This document shows, in pieces, positions 45,258 through 52,717 of a stretch of DNA of 64,000 nucleotides. The notes beneath the pieces were generated by a model. That model made no database searches. It saw only the letters and a list, made by a program, of their open reading frames with translations, and was not told the DNA's origin. Source of the DNA: a bacterium (GTDB lineage: Bacteria > Myxococcota > UBA727 > JAUIJE01); NCBI GenBank assembly GCA_030431455.1, contig JAUIJE010000003.1, positions 638,360 through 702,359 of the forward strand. The letters are read 5' to 3'. The first letter of the stretch is position 1. Each line of letters begins with the position of its first letter. The translations under genes were made by a program, and so were the position numbers.

Positions 45258-47330
45258 ATGCCCGACGCCAACACCTCCTCCGCCGCCACCGCCAACGTCA
45301 TGGGCTTTTTGATGCTCAGCATCCTCGCCATCCTGGTGCTGCCCGTGCCCGGGGTGGTCATGGATGGCCTGCTCGCGCTGTCCATCTCGCTGTCCACCCT
45401 CGCCCTGCTCGTCGCCGTCCGCATCAACCGGCCCCTGGACTTCTCTGTCTTTCCCGCTTTCTTGCTCATCAGCACCCTGTTCCGCCTCGGCCTCAACGTC
45501 GCCACCACCCGGCTCATCCTGCTCTCCGGGGGCGGGGACAAAGGGTCCACCGGGGCCCTCATCCGCGCGTTCGGCGAGTTCGCGGTGGGGGGCTCGGTCC
45601 TGGTCGGCGCGGTGGTGTTCCTCATCCTGTTGGTGGTCAACTTCATGGTCATCACCAAAGGCTCCACCCGCATCTCCGAGGTCGCGGCCCGCTTCACCCT
45701 CGACGCGTTGCCGGGCAAGCAGATGTCCATCGACGCCGACCTCGCCGCCGGCGCGATCAACGACAAACAAGCCCAGGCCCGGCGCGCCGAACTCTCCCAA
45801 GAGGCGGAGTTCTTCGGGGCCATGGACGGCGCCTCCAAGTTTGTGCGCGGCGACGCCATCGCCGGCCTCATCATCACCGGCATCAACCTCGTGGGGGGCC
45901 TGGCCGCGGGCATCATCCGCGAGCAGATGGACATCGCCCAAGCGGTGAGCACCTACACCGTGCTCACCGTCGGCGACGGGCTCTTGTCCCAGATGCCCGC
46001 GCTGTTCATCTCCACCGCCGCGGGCATCGTGATCACCAAGGCCGGGACCCGCCGGGACCTCGCCGGCGAGCTCAAGCGCCAAGTCATCGGCAACCCCCAC
46101 GTGCTCATGAGCGTCGGGGCAGTGGCATTGGCGATGGGCCTGCTCCCGGGCATGCCGTTGCTCGCCTTCGGGGTCATCGGCATCTTGCTGTTCGTGCTCG
46201 CGCGCTTCGCGGCCAACGCGGAGAAAAAGCGCCAAGCCGACCCTGAGGCCAAAAAGGCCGCCAGCGCCCCGGCCGAGACCCGCATCGAAGACCTGCTCCA
46301 GCTCGAGCCCCTCGAGGTCGAACTCGGGGTGGGCCTGGTCTCGCTCATCGACGGGCCCGGCGGCGGCGAACTCCCCGGCCGGGTCACCGCCCTGCGCAAA
46401 CAAATTGCATCCGAGCTCGGCCTCGTGCTCCCCCAAGTCCATCTCAAGGACAGCCTCACCCTCGAGCCCAACCGCTACCGGGTGCTGTTGCGCGGCATCG
46501 AGTGCGGGACCGGCACCGCCTACGCGGATCGCCAGATGGCCATCGACCCCTCGGGGGCCGTGCCCGACGTCGACGGCATCGCCGAGATCGAGCCCACCTT
46601 TGGCCTGCAGGTCCGTTGGGTGGAAAAGCAAAAAGCCACCGCGGCCGAGCGCATGGGCTATTCCCTGGTCGACCCCGCCTCGGTGGTCACCACCCACCTC
46701 GGCGAAGTGTTGCGCCGCAACGCCCACGAGCTCGTCGGCCGCCAAGAGACCCAAGAGCTGCTCAACGTGGTGGCCCGGTCCAACCCCAAGCTCGTCGAGG
46801 ACGTCATCCCCGGCGTGGTGACCCTCGGGGAGCTCGCGGTGGTGGTGCGCAACCTCCTCCAAGAAGGGGTCAGCATCCGCGACTTCCGCACCATCATCGA
46901 AGCGGTGGCCGACGCGGCCCAAAAGTCCAAAGAACCACATTTCCTCACCGACGCGGTGCGCGGTCGCCTCTGTCGGGTCATCACCTCCCGCATCGCCGAG
47001 GACGACGTGGTGCACGCGGTGGTGCTCTCCCCCGACACGGAGCTGACGCTCCGGGCCGCCCTCGGCCACAACGACGGCGAGGTGGTGCTCGCCCCCGACA
47101 TCCACACCGCCCGCGGCCTGCTCGACGGCCTCAAGCGCGAGACCGCGGAGCTCGCCGGCCAAGGTCTGCCCGCGGTGGTCATCGCCCCGCCCGACCTCCG
47201 CCGCCCGCTCTTCCTGTTCGCCGCGCGCTTCGTGGCCGACCTCACCGTGGTCAGCGCCCGCGAGCTCGCCCCCGGCACCCGCATCGAGCGTCATGGGGAC
47301 ATCACCCTGCGCCCGGCCCGCGCGGCATGA
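45258..47330 (+). CDS. flhA: Flagellar export gate protein FlhA
   Basis: The gene encodes 690 residues. The N-terminal half has about eight membrane helices with the FHIPEP-type signature region (FPAFLLISTLFRLGLNVATTRLIL) and the cytoplasmic loop with ARFTLDALPGKQMSIDADL. The C-terminal cytoplasmic domain (about 330-690) includes GMDPVDPASVV-like GYSLVDPASVVTTHL and RETQELL. It forms the export ring that docks chaperones. Its Glu/Asp/Arg residues of the proton pathway (EFAVGG, R and D of the loop) appear intact. Confidence 0.97.
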   Translation: MPDANTSSAATANVMGFLMLSILAILVLPVPGVVMDGLLALSISLSTLALLVAVRINRPLDFSVFPAFLLISTLFRLGLNVATTRLILLSGGGDKGSTGALIRAFGEFAVGGSVLVGAVVFLILLVVNFMVITKGSTRISEVAARFTLDALPGKQMSIDADLAAGAINDKQAQARRAELSQEAEFFGAMDGASKFVRGDAIAGLIITGINLVGGLAAGIIREQMDIAQAVSTYTVLTVGDGLLSQMPALFISTAAGIVITKAGTRRDLAGELKRQVIGNPHVLMSVGAVALAMGLLPGMPLLAFGVIGILLFVLARFAANAEKKRQADPEAKKAASAPAETRIEDLLQLEPLEVELGVGLVSLIDGPGGGELPGRVTALRKQIASELGLVLPQVHLKDSLTLEPNRYRVLLRGIECGTGTAYADRQMAIDPSGAVPDVDGIAEIEPTFGLQVRWVEKQKATAAERMGYSLVDPASVVTTHLGEVLRRNAHELVGRQETQELLNVVARSNPKLVEDVIPGVVTLGELAVVVRNLLQEGVSIRDFRTIIEAVADAAQKSKEPHFLTDAVRGRLCRVITSRIAEDDVVHAVVLSPDTELTLRAALGHNDGEVVLAPDIHTARGLLDGLKRETAELAGQGLPAVVIAPPDLRRPLFLFAARFVADLTVVSARELAPGTRIERHGDITLRPARAA

Positions 47331-47459
47331 CTTTGACAGCGTCACGCCGCCGTCGTCAGAAAGGCGACTGCGAGACCGAAAAAGCGCATAGCCATGCGGG
47401 TCTCAAAGCTGGAACGCCCCCTGCAATACCTCTGTCGAACCGCCACTGACGAGGCCCCC

Positions 47460-48656
47460 ATGGAACCTGCCGCTTCTTTCTTCGACGAGCCCCGCACCTT
47501 CCGCGCGAAGACGCCCCAGGGGGCGCTCGCCGCGGTCAAGGCCGCGCTCGGCCCCGACGCCATCATCATGTCCTGCGAAGAAGTCGGCAAAAGCCTGTTC
47601 AAGCCCGCCACCATCGAAGTGGTGGCCCGCGCCCCGCACGCCCTCGACCCCAGCGCCCTCGCCGCCCCCCTCCCTGCCCGCCGCGACGACGACGACGACA
47701 CCGCCGAAGCCCACCGCGAAGACGACGAGACCGCCACCCCCTTGTCGGTGGCCCGCGCCTCCCGCGCCTTCGGCTTCGCCCCCCAAAACGGCCCCAAGGG
47801 TCCCACCAAGCGCCGCTCCATCCCGGGCACCAACCGCCGCTCCATCCCCCGCACCCCCAGCCACGACGGCGTGCCCGGGCCGGTGGACATCGACCCCGAG
47901 TCCATCCTCATCGACCTCGGCATCGACCCCCTGCTCGCCCGGGAACTGTCGGTGGACATGGGCCCCCGCGACGACCAACGCGGGGTGCTCCAGAGCGCGC
48001 GCCGCATGCTCAAGAACCAAGTGACATTGTCGCGTCCGCCCTGGACCCCGGACCCCACCAACGAGCGGTCGGTCATCGCCTTGCTCGGCCCCACCGGCGC
48101 GGGCAAGACCACCACCGCGGCCAAGATCGCGGCCCGGGCGATGATGGAGCGCGGTCTCAAGGTCGTGCTCATCACCCTCGACCACTACCGGGTGGGCGCC
48201 GCCGACCAGCTCCTTCGCTACGGCGACCTCATGGGGGTCCAGGTCATCCCCGCCGCCGACCCCAAGTCCTTCACCCGCGCCCTCGACAACTGCCTCGACG
48301 CCGACCTCGTGCTCGTCGACACCGCCGGCCGCTCGCCCCACGACCACCAGACCATCGCCCAGCAGGCCGCGACCTTGCGCCTGTGCCCCGACGTCGAGCG
48401 GGTGCTGGTGGTGCCCGCCACCACCTCGGGCCGCCAACTCGGCCGGGTCCATGAGCGCTTCTTGCCCATGGGACTGGATCGCATGATCGTGACCAAGGTC
48501 GACGAGAGCGAAGGCCCCGCCTCGGTGCTCTCGGTGGCCGCCCGCCTCGAGATCCCCCTCGCCGCCATGGGCGACGGCCAGAGCGTCACCGACGATCTCC
48601 GCCGCGTCACCTGGGATTGGCTCCTCTCCGACTTCTCCGCCGCCGTCTCGGCTTAG
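47460..48656 (+). CDS. flhF: SRP-family GTPase FlhF
   Basis: The gene encodes 398 residues from the ATG at 47460, which follows GAGG and begins with the normal FlhF start (RTFRAKTPQGALAAVKAALGPDAIIMS). An upstream ATG at 47394 would add 22 atypical residues. After a variable Arg/Pro/Asp-rich middle part, the SRP GTPase domain has GPTGAGKTTTAAKIA near residue 210, DHYRVGAADQL, DTAGRSPHD and TKVDES. FlhF directs flagella to the pole. It precedes flhG, its activating partner. Confidence 0.93.
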   Translation: MEPAASFFDEPRTFRAKTPQGALAAVKAALGPDAIIMSCEEVGKSLFKPATIEVVARAPHALDPSALAAPLPARRDDDDDTAEAHREDDETATPLSVARASRAFGFAPQNGPKGPTKRRSIPGTNRRSIPRTPSHDGVPGPVDIDPESILIDLGIDPLLARELSVDMGPRDDQRGVLQSARRMLKNQVTLSRPPWTPDPTNERSVIALLGPTGAGKTTTAAKIAARAMMERGLKVVLITLDHYRVGAADQLLRYGDLMGVQVIPAADPKSFTRALDNCLDADLVLVDTAGRSPHDHQTIAQQAATLRLCPDVERVLVVPATTSGRQLGRVHERFLPMGLDRMIVTKVDESEGPASVLSVAARLEIPLAAMGDGQSVTDDLRRVTWDWLLSDFSAAVSA

Positions 48657-48681
48657 GCCGCAGCCAGGATTTGAGTTCCTC

Positions 48682-49554
48682 ATGCTGGACACCAACACCA
48701 TGAACCAACTGCACCACGCACCCACCCCCCAACCGAAAACCGCCGACCAGCGACTTCGGGTGTTCGGGGTGTTCTCGGGCAAAGGCGGCGTCGGCAAGAG
48801 CTGCCTCGCGGTCAACCTCGCCTGTGTGATGGCCGAGCGGGGCCGCAAGGTCCTGGTCATCGACGCCGACCTCGGCCTCGCCAACGCCGAGATTCTCCTC
48901 GGCATTCGGCCACGCTACCACATTGGGGACATCATCCGCGGCCGGGCTCTCTCCGAGGTCGTGTCCGACGGCCCCCACGGTCTCGGGGTGCTGTCCGGGG
49001 GCTCCGGGGTGGCCGAGCTCGCCGCCATCTCCGACGACGAAAAGTCGATGCTCATCTCCGCCCTCGACACCATCGAGGACGAGTACGACACCCTGGTCAT
49101 CGATGCCGGGGCCGGGGTGGGCGAGAACGTGCGCTTCTTCATCGGCGCCTCCCACGAGCGCATCCTCGTGCTCGACCCCGAGCCCACCGCCATGACCGAC
49201 GCCTACGCCGCGGCCAAGGTCATGGGCGAACACGGCATCCGTCACCTCTCGGTGATCGTCAACCGCGTCAACAGCGAGCTCGAGGCCCGGACCGTGTTCC
49301 GCCTCCTCGCCGATGTCGCGCATAAACATTTGCCGATTCGTCTCAGCTTCGTCGGCGCCATCCCCCGCGACCCCGCGGTGGCCCGGGCGGTGAGCCGCTG
49401 CCAACCCGTCATCGACGTGTTCCCCCGCAGCGCCGCCGCCCTGTCCTACGCCCAGGTCGCGGACCGGTTGCTCGCCCACGCCCCCGACGAGGTCGGGCTC
49501 GACGGGGGCCTGAAGTTCATGTGGAACCGCCTGCTGCGGGAGACTGAAAAATGA
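48682..49554 (+). CDS. flhG: MinD-like ATPase FlhG (FleN)
   Basis: The gene encodes 290 residues. The deviant Walker A (FSGKGGVGKSCLAVNLA) is near residue 33. IDADLGLANAEILLGI and the C-terminal amphipathic membrane helix (WNRLLRE) are visible. The N-terminal stretch (about 1-25) may hold the FlhF-activating helix. FlhG limits flagellar number. Its stop overlaps fliA by four bases (ATGA). Confidence 0.95.
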   Translation: MLDTNTMNQLHHAPTPQPKTADQRLRVFGVFSGKGGVGKSCLAVNLACVMAERGRKVLVIDADLGLANAEILLGIRPRYHIGDIIRGRALSEVVSDGPHGLGVLSGGSGVAELAAISDDEKSMLISALDTIEDEYDTLVIDAGAGVGENVRFFIGASHERILVLDPEPTAMTDAYAAAKVMGEHGIRHLSVIVNRVNSELEARTVFRLLADVAHKHLPIRLSFVGAIPRDPAVARAVSRCQPVIDVFPRSAAALSYAQVADRLLAHAPDEVGLDGGLKFMWNRLLRETEK

Positions 49555-50267
49555 GAGCCGCTCACCGCGCCATCGCTGCGTATCAAGAACAGCTCGACCT
49601 CGACGCGCTGGTCCGTTCGCACAGCCACGTCATCGACCGCTGCGCCCGGGCCCTGGTGCGCAAGACCGGCATCACCAGCATCTACGACGACCTGTGGTCG
49701 GCGGGGGCGATGGGCTTGGTCGACGCGGCCCAACGGTTCAAGCCCAGCGCGGGCAAGGACTTCACCGGCTTCGTCGAGCACCGCATCCGCGGGGCCATGC
49801 TCGATGAGCTGCGCCGGATGGACCACCTGCCCCGCCGCCTGCGCACCCAGGTCAAAGGGGTGGACAAGGTCCGCAAGCAACTCCAGGTCCAGCTCGGCCG
49901 CGACCCCACCGTCGAGGAGCTCGCCGAGGAGATGGAGTGCACCATCGAGAACGTGCAGCGGCTGGAAAAACTCGCCGAGCCCACCGTGTCTCTCGACGCC
50001 CTCGGCCACGTCGGGGCCCAGACCGACGAGAACACCGACGCGCTGTTCTTGATTCAAGACCACGAGCGCAAAGAACAACTCCGCGCCGCCATCGAACAAC
50101 TCCCCGAACGCTTGGCCGTGATCCTCGGGCTCCGCTACACCGAGTCCCTCAGCTACCGCGAGATCGGCGACATGATGGGCATCAGCGACGCGCGGGTGGC
50201 CCAACTTCACCGCCGGGCCATCGAGCTGCTCCGGGACGCGCTCTCGTCTGAAGGAGGCCCCCAATGA
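49551..50267 (+). CDS. fliA: Flagellar sigma factor FliA (sigma-28)
   Basis: The gene encodes 238 residues, the normal length. Sigma regions 2 (YDDLWSAGAMGLVDAAQRF, FVEHRIRGAMLDELRRMD), 3 (VEELAEEMECTIENVQRLEK) and 4 (LPERLAVILGLRYTESLSYREIGDMMGISDARVAQLHRRAIELL) are complete. It should direct late genes such as flagellin, which are not in the window. The stop codon lies inside a dispersed-motif site (50262-50274). Convergent fliJ ends 26 bases further on. Confidence 0.95.
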   Translation: MRAAHRAIAAYQEQLDLDALVRSHSHVIDRCARALVRKTGITSIYDDLWSAGAMGLVDAAQRFKPSAGKDFTGFVEHRIRGAMLDELRRMDHLPRRLRTQVKGVDKVRKQLQVQLGRDPTVEELAEEMECTIENVQRLEKLAEPTVSLDALGHVGAQTDENTDALFLIQDHERKEQLRAAIEQLPERLAVILGLRYTESLSYREIGDMMGISDARVAQLHRRAIELLRDALSSEGGPQ

Positions 50268-50293
50268 CACTGCACCACGCCGCCAGCGCCGGG

Positions 50294-50725
50294 CTAGGGC
50301 TCGGGCAATCCCTCTCCCGATCGTTGCGCGATCTCGTCCTCTTCCCGTCGATCGCGGCGGCGGCGCTGCTCGTCGCGTTCCTCCAGGTTCCGCTCGACCA
50401 ACCGGTCGGCCGCGCGCCGCTCTTGCGCAGCCTTGAGCAAGCGGCCCTGCGCCCCCCGGTGGGCTTGTTGGGCCTTGGTCAATGCCTCGTGGGCGGCGTG
50501 CACCTCGTGCCGCAACCGCGCCTGAGCGGCCTCGTGGGTCGCGAGCAACGACGCGTCGGTGATCACCATCGCCGCGTGTTCCCGGAGCCGGGCTTCAAGT
50601 TCACCCACGCGGCCCCGGGCTTGCTCGACGAGCTCATGGGCCTCCGCCACCGCCCGCCCGGCCGCTTCTTCGGTGGTCTTGCGGAACCGCACCAACCCAT
50701 CGAACGGGGTCTTCTTCGTCGCCAA
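50294..50725 (-). CDS. fliJ: FliJ-like export chaperone, reversed and displaced
   Basis: The gene encodes 143 residues. It is almost wholly helical, with the FliJ order: an N-terminal FDGLVRFRKTTEEAAGRAVAEA, a central coiled coil, and a C-terminal basic/acidic helix (VERNLEERDEQRRRRDRREEDEIAQR). FliJ forms the ATPase stalk that contacts FlhA. It is not next to fliI, as is usual, but on the opposite strand between fliA and the PilT-like gene. The plus-strand frame over it is Gly/Leu/Pro-rich without family features and is taken as a shadow. Confidence 0.78.
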   Translation of the reverse strand: MATKKTPFDGLVRFRKTTEEAAGRAVAEAHELVEQARGRVGELEARLREHAAMVITDASLLATHEAAQARLRHEVHAAHEALTKAQQAHRGAQGRLLKAAQERRAADRLVERNLEERDEQRRRRDRREEDEIAQRSGEGLPEP

Positions 50726-50802
50726 TCGATGGTCCTTCCCGGGCTGCCCGCGCCCGCCGCCAAGGCGCCGCTGCTCGTAGTCTACCTGCCGGGAGAAGCC
50801 CC

Positions 50803-51924
50803 GTGAATCAGATGTCCACCGCCAGCACCATCAACCCCCCCGCGCCCAACCCCGCCGCGTCCGAGCGCATGCTCGCGATCTTGGACAAGGCCGCCGAGCT
50901 CAACGCGTCCGACATCCACATCCGGGCCGACCAGGGCGTGTTCGTCCGGGCCTCGGGCAAGCTGCGCCGGTTGGAGGTGCCCGCGGTCTCGGTCGACGAC
51001 GTGGCCGCGATGATCACGGTGACGGCCAAGCGCCACCTGCCGGTGATCGGCGAGCCCCCCGGTCACTTTGAGTATTCGTTTGAAGCCCGCAATCGCTCGC
51101 GGTACCGCACCCACGCGTTCTTGGAGGAAGGGCGCTGGGCGATCACCATTCGGGTGGTGCCGCTGCAAGTGCCCAGCTTTTCACAGTTGCGCTTGCCCCC
51201 GATCGTCAAGCAATACACCGAGGTCAAACCCGGTCTCATCCTCGTCACCGGCCCCACCGGCAGCGGCAAGAGCACCACCACCGCGGCGATCCTCGAGTTC
51301 ATCGCCAGCAGCCACGAGGTCCACATCGTCTCCATCGAGGACCCCATCGAGTACCGCCTCCACGGCGACCGCGCGTGCATCACCCAACGCGAAGTCGGGC
51401 GCGACGCCCCCGACTTCACCGTGGGCACCATCGCGGCGATGCGCGAAGACCCCGACGTGCTCTTCATCGGTGAGCTGCGCACCCCCGAGTCCATCGAGGC
51501 GGCGCTGTCCGCGGCCGAGACCGGTCACATGGTGATCAGCACCTTTCACACCAGCACCTGCGTGAGCACCATCAACCGGCTCATCGCCGCGTTCCCGCCC
51601 GACGCCCAAGGCGCGGCCCGGGAGCGGTTGGCGGACTCGTTGCGCGGCCTGATGGTCCAGCGGCTGCTGCCGTTGGTCAACGGCCACGGCCAGGTGCTCG
51701 CCACCGAGGCGATGGTGAACAACTACTCGGTGAAGGAACACATCCGGGATCCCCAGAAGACGCGGACGTTGCCGAAGTTCCTCGAGCGCAGTGGTGATTC
51801 GGGTATGCACAGTTTCGATCAATCCCTGTACCAGCTGTTGCAGGGTCGTCTCATCACGCCGGGCACCGCGCTGGCCTCGGCGGAGTCGCCGGGAGATTTC
51901 CGGCGGCGGTTCAAGATCGAGTGA
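50803..51924 (+). CDS. PilT/PilU-like twitching motility ATPase
   Basis: The gene encodes 373 residues from a GTG after GGGAGA (an ATG alternative is at 50812). It has the PilT order: NASDIHIRAD at the N-terminal PAS-like domain, Walker A GPTGSGKST near residue 150, an Asp box (SIEDPIEY), Walker B-like DPDVLFIGELRTPES and His box STFHTSTC. The usual GEMRD is GELRT and ATLHTNSA is STFHTSTC, which is more like PilU-type paralogues. It would act on type IV pili at the inner membrane; no pilus genes are in the window. Confidence 0.88.
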   Translation: MNQMSTASTINPPAPNPAASERMLAILDKAAELNASDIHIRADQGVFVRASGKLRRLEVPAVSVDDVAAMITVTAKRHLPVIGEPPGHFEYSFEARNRSRYRTHAFLEEGRWAITIRVVPLQVPSFSQLRLPPIVKQYTEVKPGLILVTGPTGSGKSTTTAAILEFIASSHEVHIVSIEDPIEYRLHGDRACITQREVGRDAPDFTVGTIAAMREDPDVLFIGELRTPESIEAALSAAETGHMVISTFHTSTCVSTINRLIAAFPPDAQGAARERLADSLRGLMVQRLLPLVNGHGQVLATEAMVNNYSVKEHIRDPQKTRTLPKFLERSGDSGMHSFDQSLYQLLQGRLITPGTALASAESPGDFRRRFKIE

Positions 51925-51945
51925 GTTTGTGAGTTTGTGAGTTTC
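51922..51945 (+). repeat. Three tandem TGAGTTTG units at the stop codon
   Basis: The 8-base unit TGAGTTTG occurs twice and then as TGAGTTTC, beginning exactly at the TGA stop of the PilT-like gene. Each unit begins with TGA in a new frame (8 bases is not a multiple of 3), so termination would be secured in all frames. Confidence 0.8.
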
Positions 51946-51982
51946 TTGGTTGTGGGACGTGGTTGTCCCGCTTTGGATTGCA

Positions 51983-52012
51983 GAGAACACCCGGCCCGCG
52001 CCGGGTGTTTTC
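51983..52012 (+). terminator. Rho-independent terminator between convergent genes
   Basis: The hairpin has a 10-base perfect core (AACACCCGGC at 51986-51995, loop CCGC) that extends to about 13 pairs including one G-T pair; the right arm ends in TTTTC. It lies between the PilT-like gene and the leftward small gene and could serve both. Confidence 0.75.
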
Positions 52013-52080
52013 TGTTGGCCCGGTCAGGTCGCAGGGGAAACATCGTCACGCGCCGGCGAAGGCGAGCGCGCCGGGGTCGG

Positions 52081-52401
52081 TCAATGGACCTCGTGGGGCA
52101 GGCGGAGGGCGAGCTCGGTGGCCTCGGGGTTCATGTCCGGACCGAAGCTGAGGGTCCAGGTGCCGCGTCGGCCGGATCGGGGGTCGGACAACGCGAACAC
52201 CACCGACGAGTCGCTGGGGTCGCTCATGCCTTCGAAGCGCACCACTTCGTCGACGTGTACGTCGTGGGGGTCGCAGAGCTTGGCCGGGGGTTGGTCGGCG
52301 GCGCGCGGCGCGTTGAACCGCAGGCAGCCGTCGCGCACGTCGATGCGGTCGCGAAAACCCTTGGTTTCGAGCCGGTCGATGGCTTCTCGGATGGTTTCCA
52401 T
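52081..52401 (-). CDS. Small conserved protein of the family often labelled phosphoribosylpyrophosphate synthetase
   Basis: The gene encodes 106 residues from the ATG at 52401, which follows AAGGA. The pattern E.I.RLETKGFRDRIDVRDGCLRF ... DPHDVHVDEVVRFEGMSDPSDSSVVFALS matches, by memory, a roughly 100-residue family common in Bacteroidetes and others that databases name after PRPP synthetase, although it lacks PRPP-binding motifs. Its real function is unknown. A dyad GTCATC-GT-GATGAC lies 20 bases upstream of the start and may be an operator. Confidence 0.7.
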   Translation of the reverse strand: METIREAIDRLETKGFRDRIDVRDGCLRFNAPRAADQPPAKLCDPHDVHVDEVVRFEGMSDPSDSSVVFALSDPRSGRRGTWTLSFGPDMNPEATELALRLPHEVH

Positions 52402-52717
52402 GGTCGGGTCCTTTCGTGGCGTCATCGTGATGACGGTTGGTCGCCCCAGAAGATTGCGAACCACGTGCCAGCCCGCCCCGGCGGTCCCACCGCCTGGGAA
52501 TGCGGGTGTGCGTGCGGGTGCGCGTGGCAAAACGACCCGATCCACCGTGCGCGCCACACCCGCATAGTGCAGCTGCATTGCTTCGGGACAGTCCCGGCCC
52601 GCTTTTTGTTGGATCGCCGTGGGGTCGCCAATACTGGACGGGGGCGGCCTGGCCTCTTCGCCGCGAAGGGATCTGGGCCGATGGGAATGCACTGGGGGGC
52701 TTTGGCCCGGGAGTCAC
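52402..52717. other. Divergent intergenic region
   Basis: The gap of 316 bases holds the dyad GTCATC-GT-GATGAC (52421-52434), a perfect copy of the dispersed 13-base motif (52568-52580), and a weak sigma-70-like pair for the rightward gene (TTGTTG at 52606 and AATACT at 52630, 18 apart). Long frames here are unsupported extensions of the flanking genes. Confidence 0.5.

Noticed and set aside
45153-47345. A 730-residue minus-strand open frame opposite flhA
   Set aside because: The plus strand encodes intact FlhA; the antisense product is low-complexity Gly/Ala/Glu/His.
47331-47459. Sigma-70 promoter before flhF based on TTGACA near 47333
   Set aside because: No acceptable -10 lies 16-18 bases downstream, and the genes appear to be in one operon.
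47394-47459. Upstream start for flhF
   Set aside because: The extra 22 residues do not fit the FlhF N-terminus, and the site lacks a ribosome binding sequence; 47460 is better.
50264-50806. A 180-residue plus-strand frame over the fliJ region
   Set aside because: Its composition is Leu/Pro/Gly/Arg-rich without family features, whereas the opposite strand has the helical pattern of FliJ.
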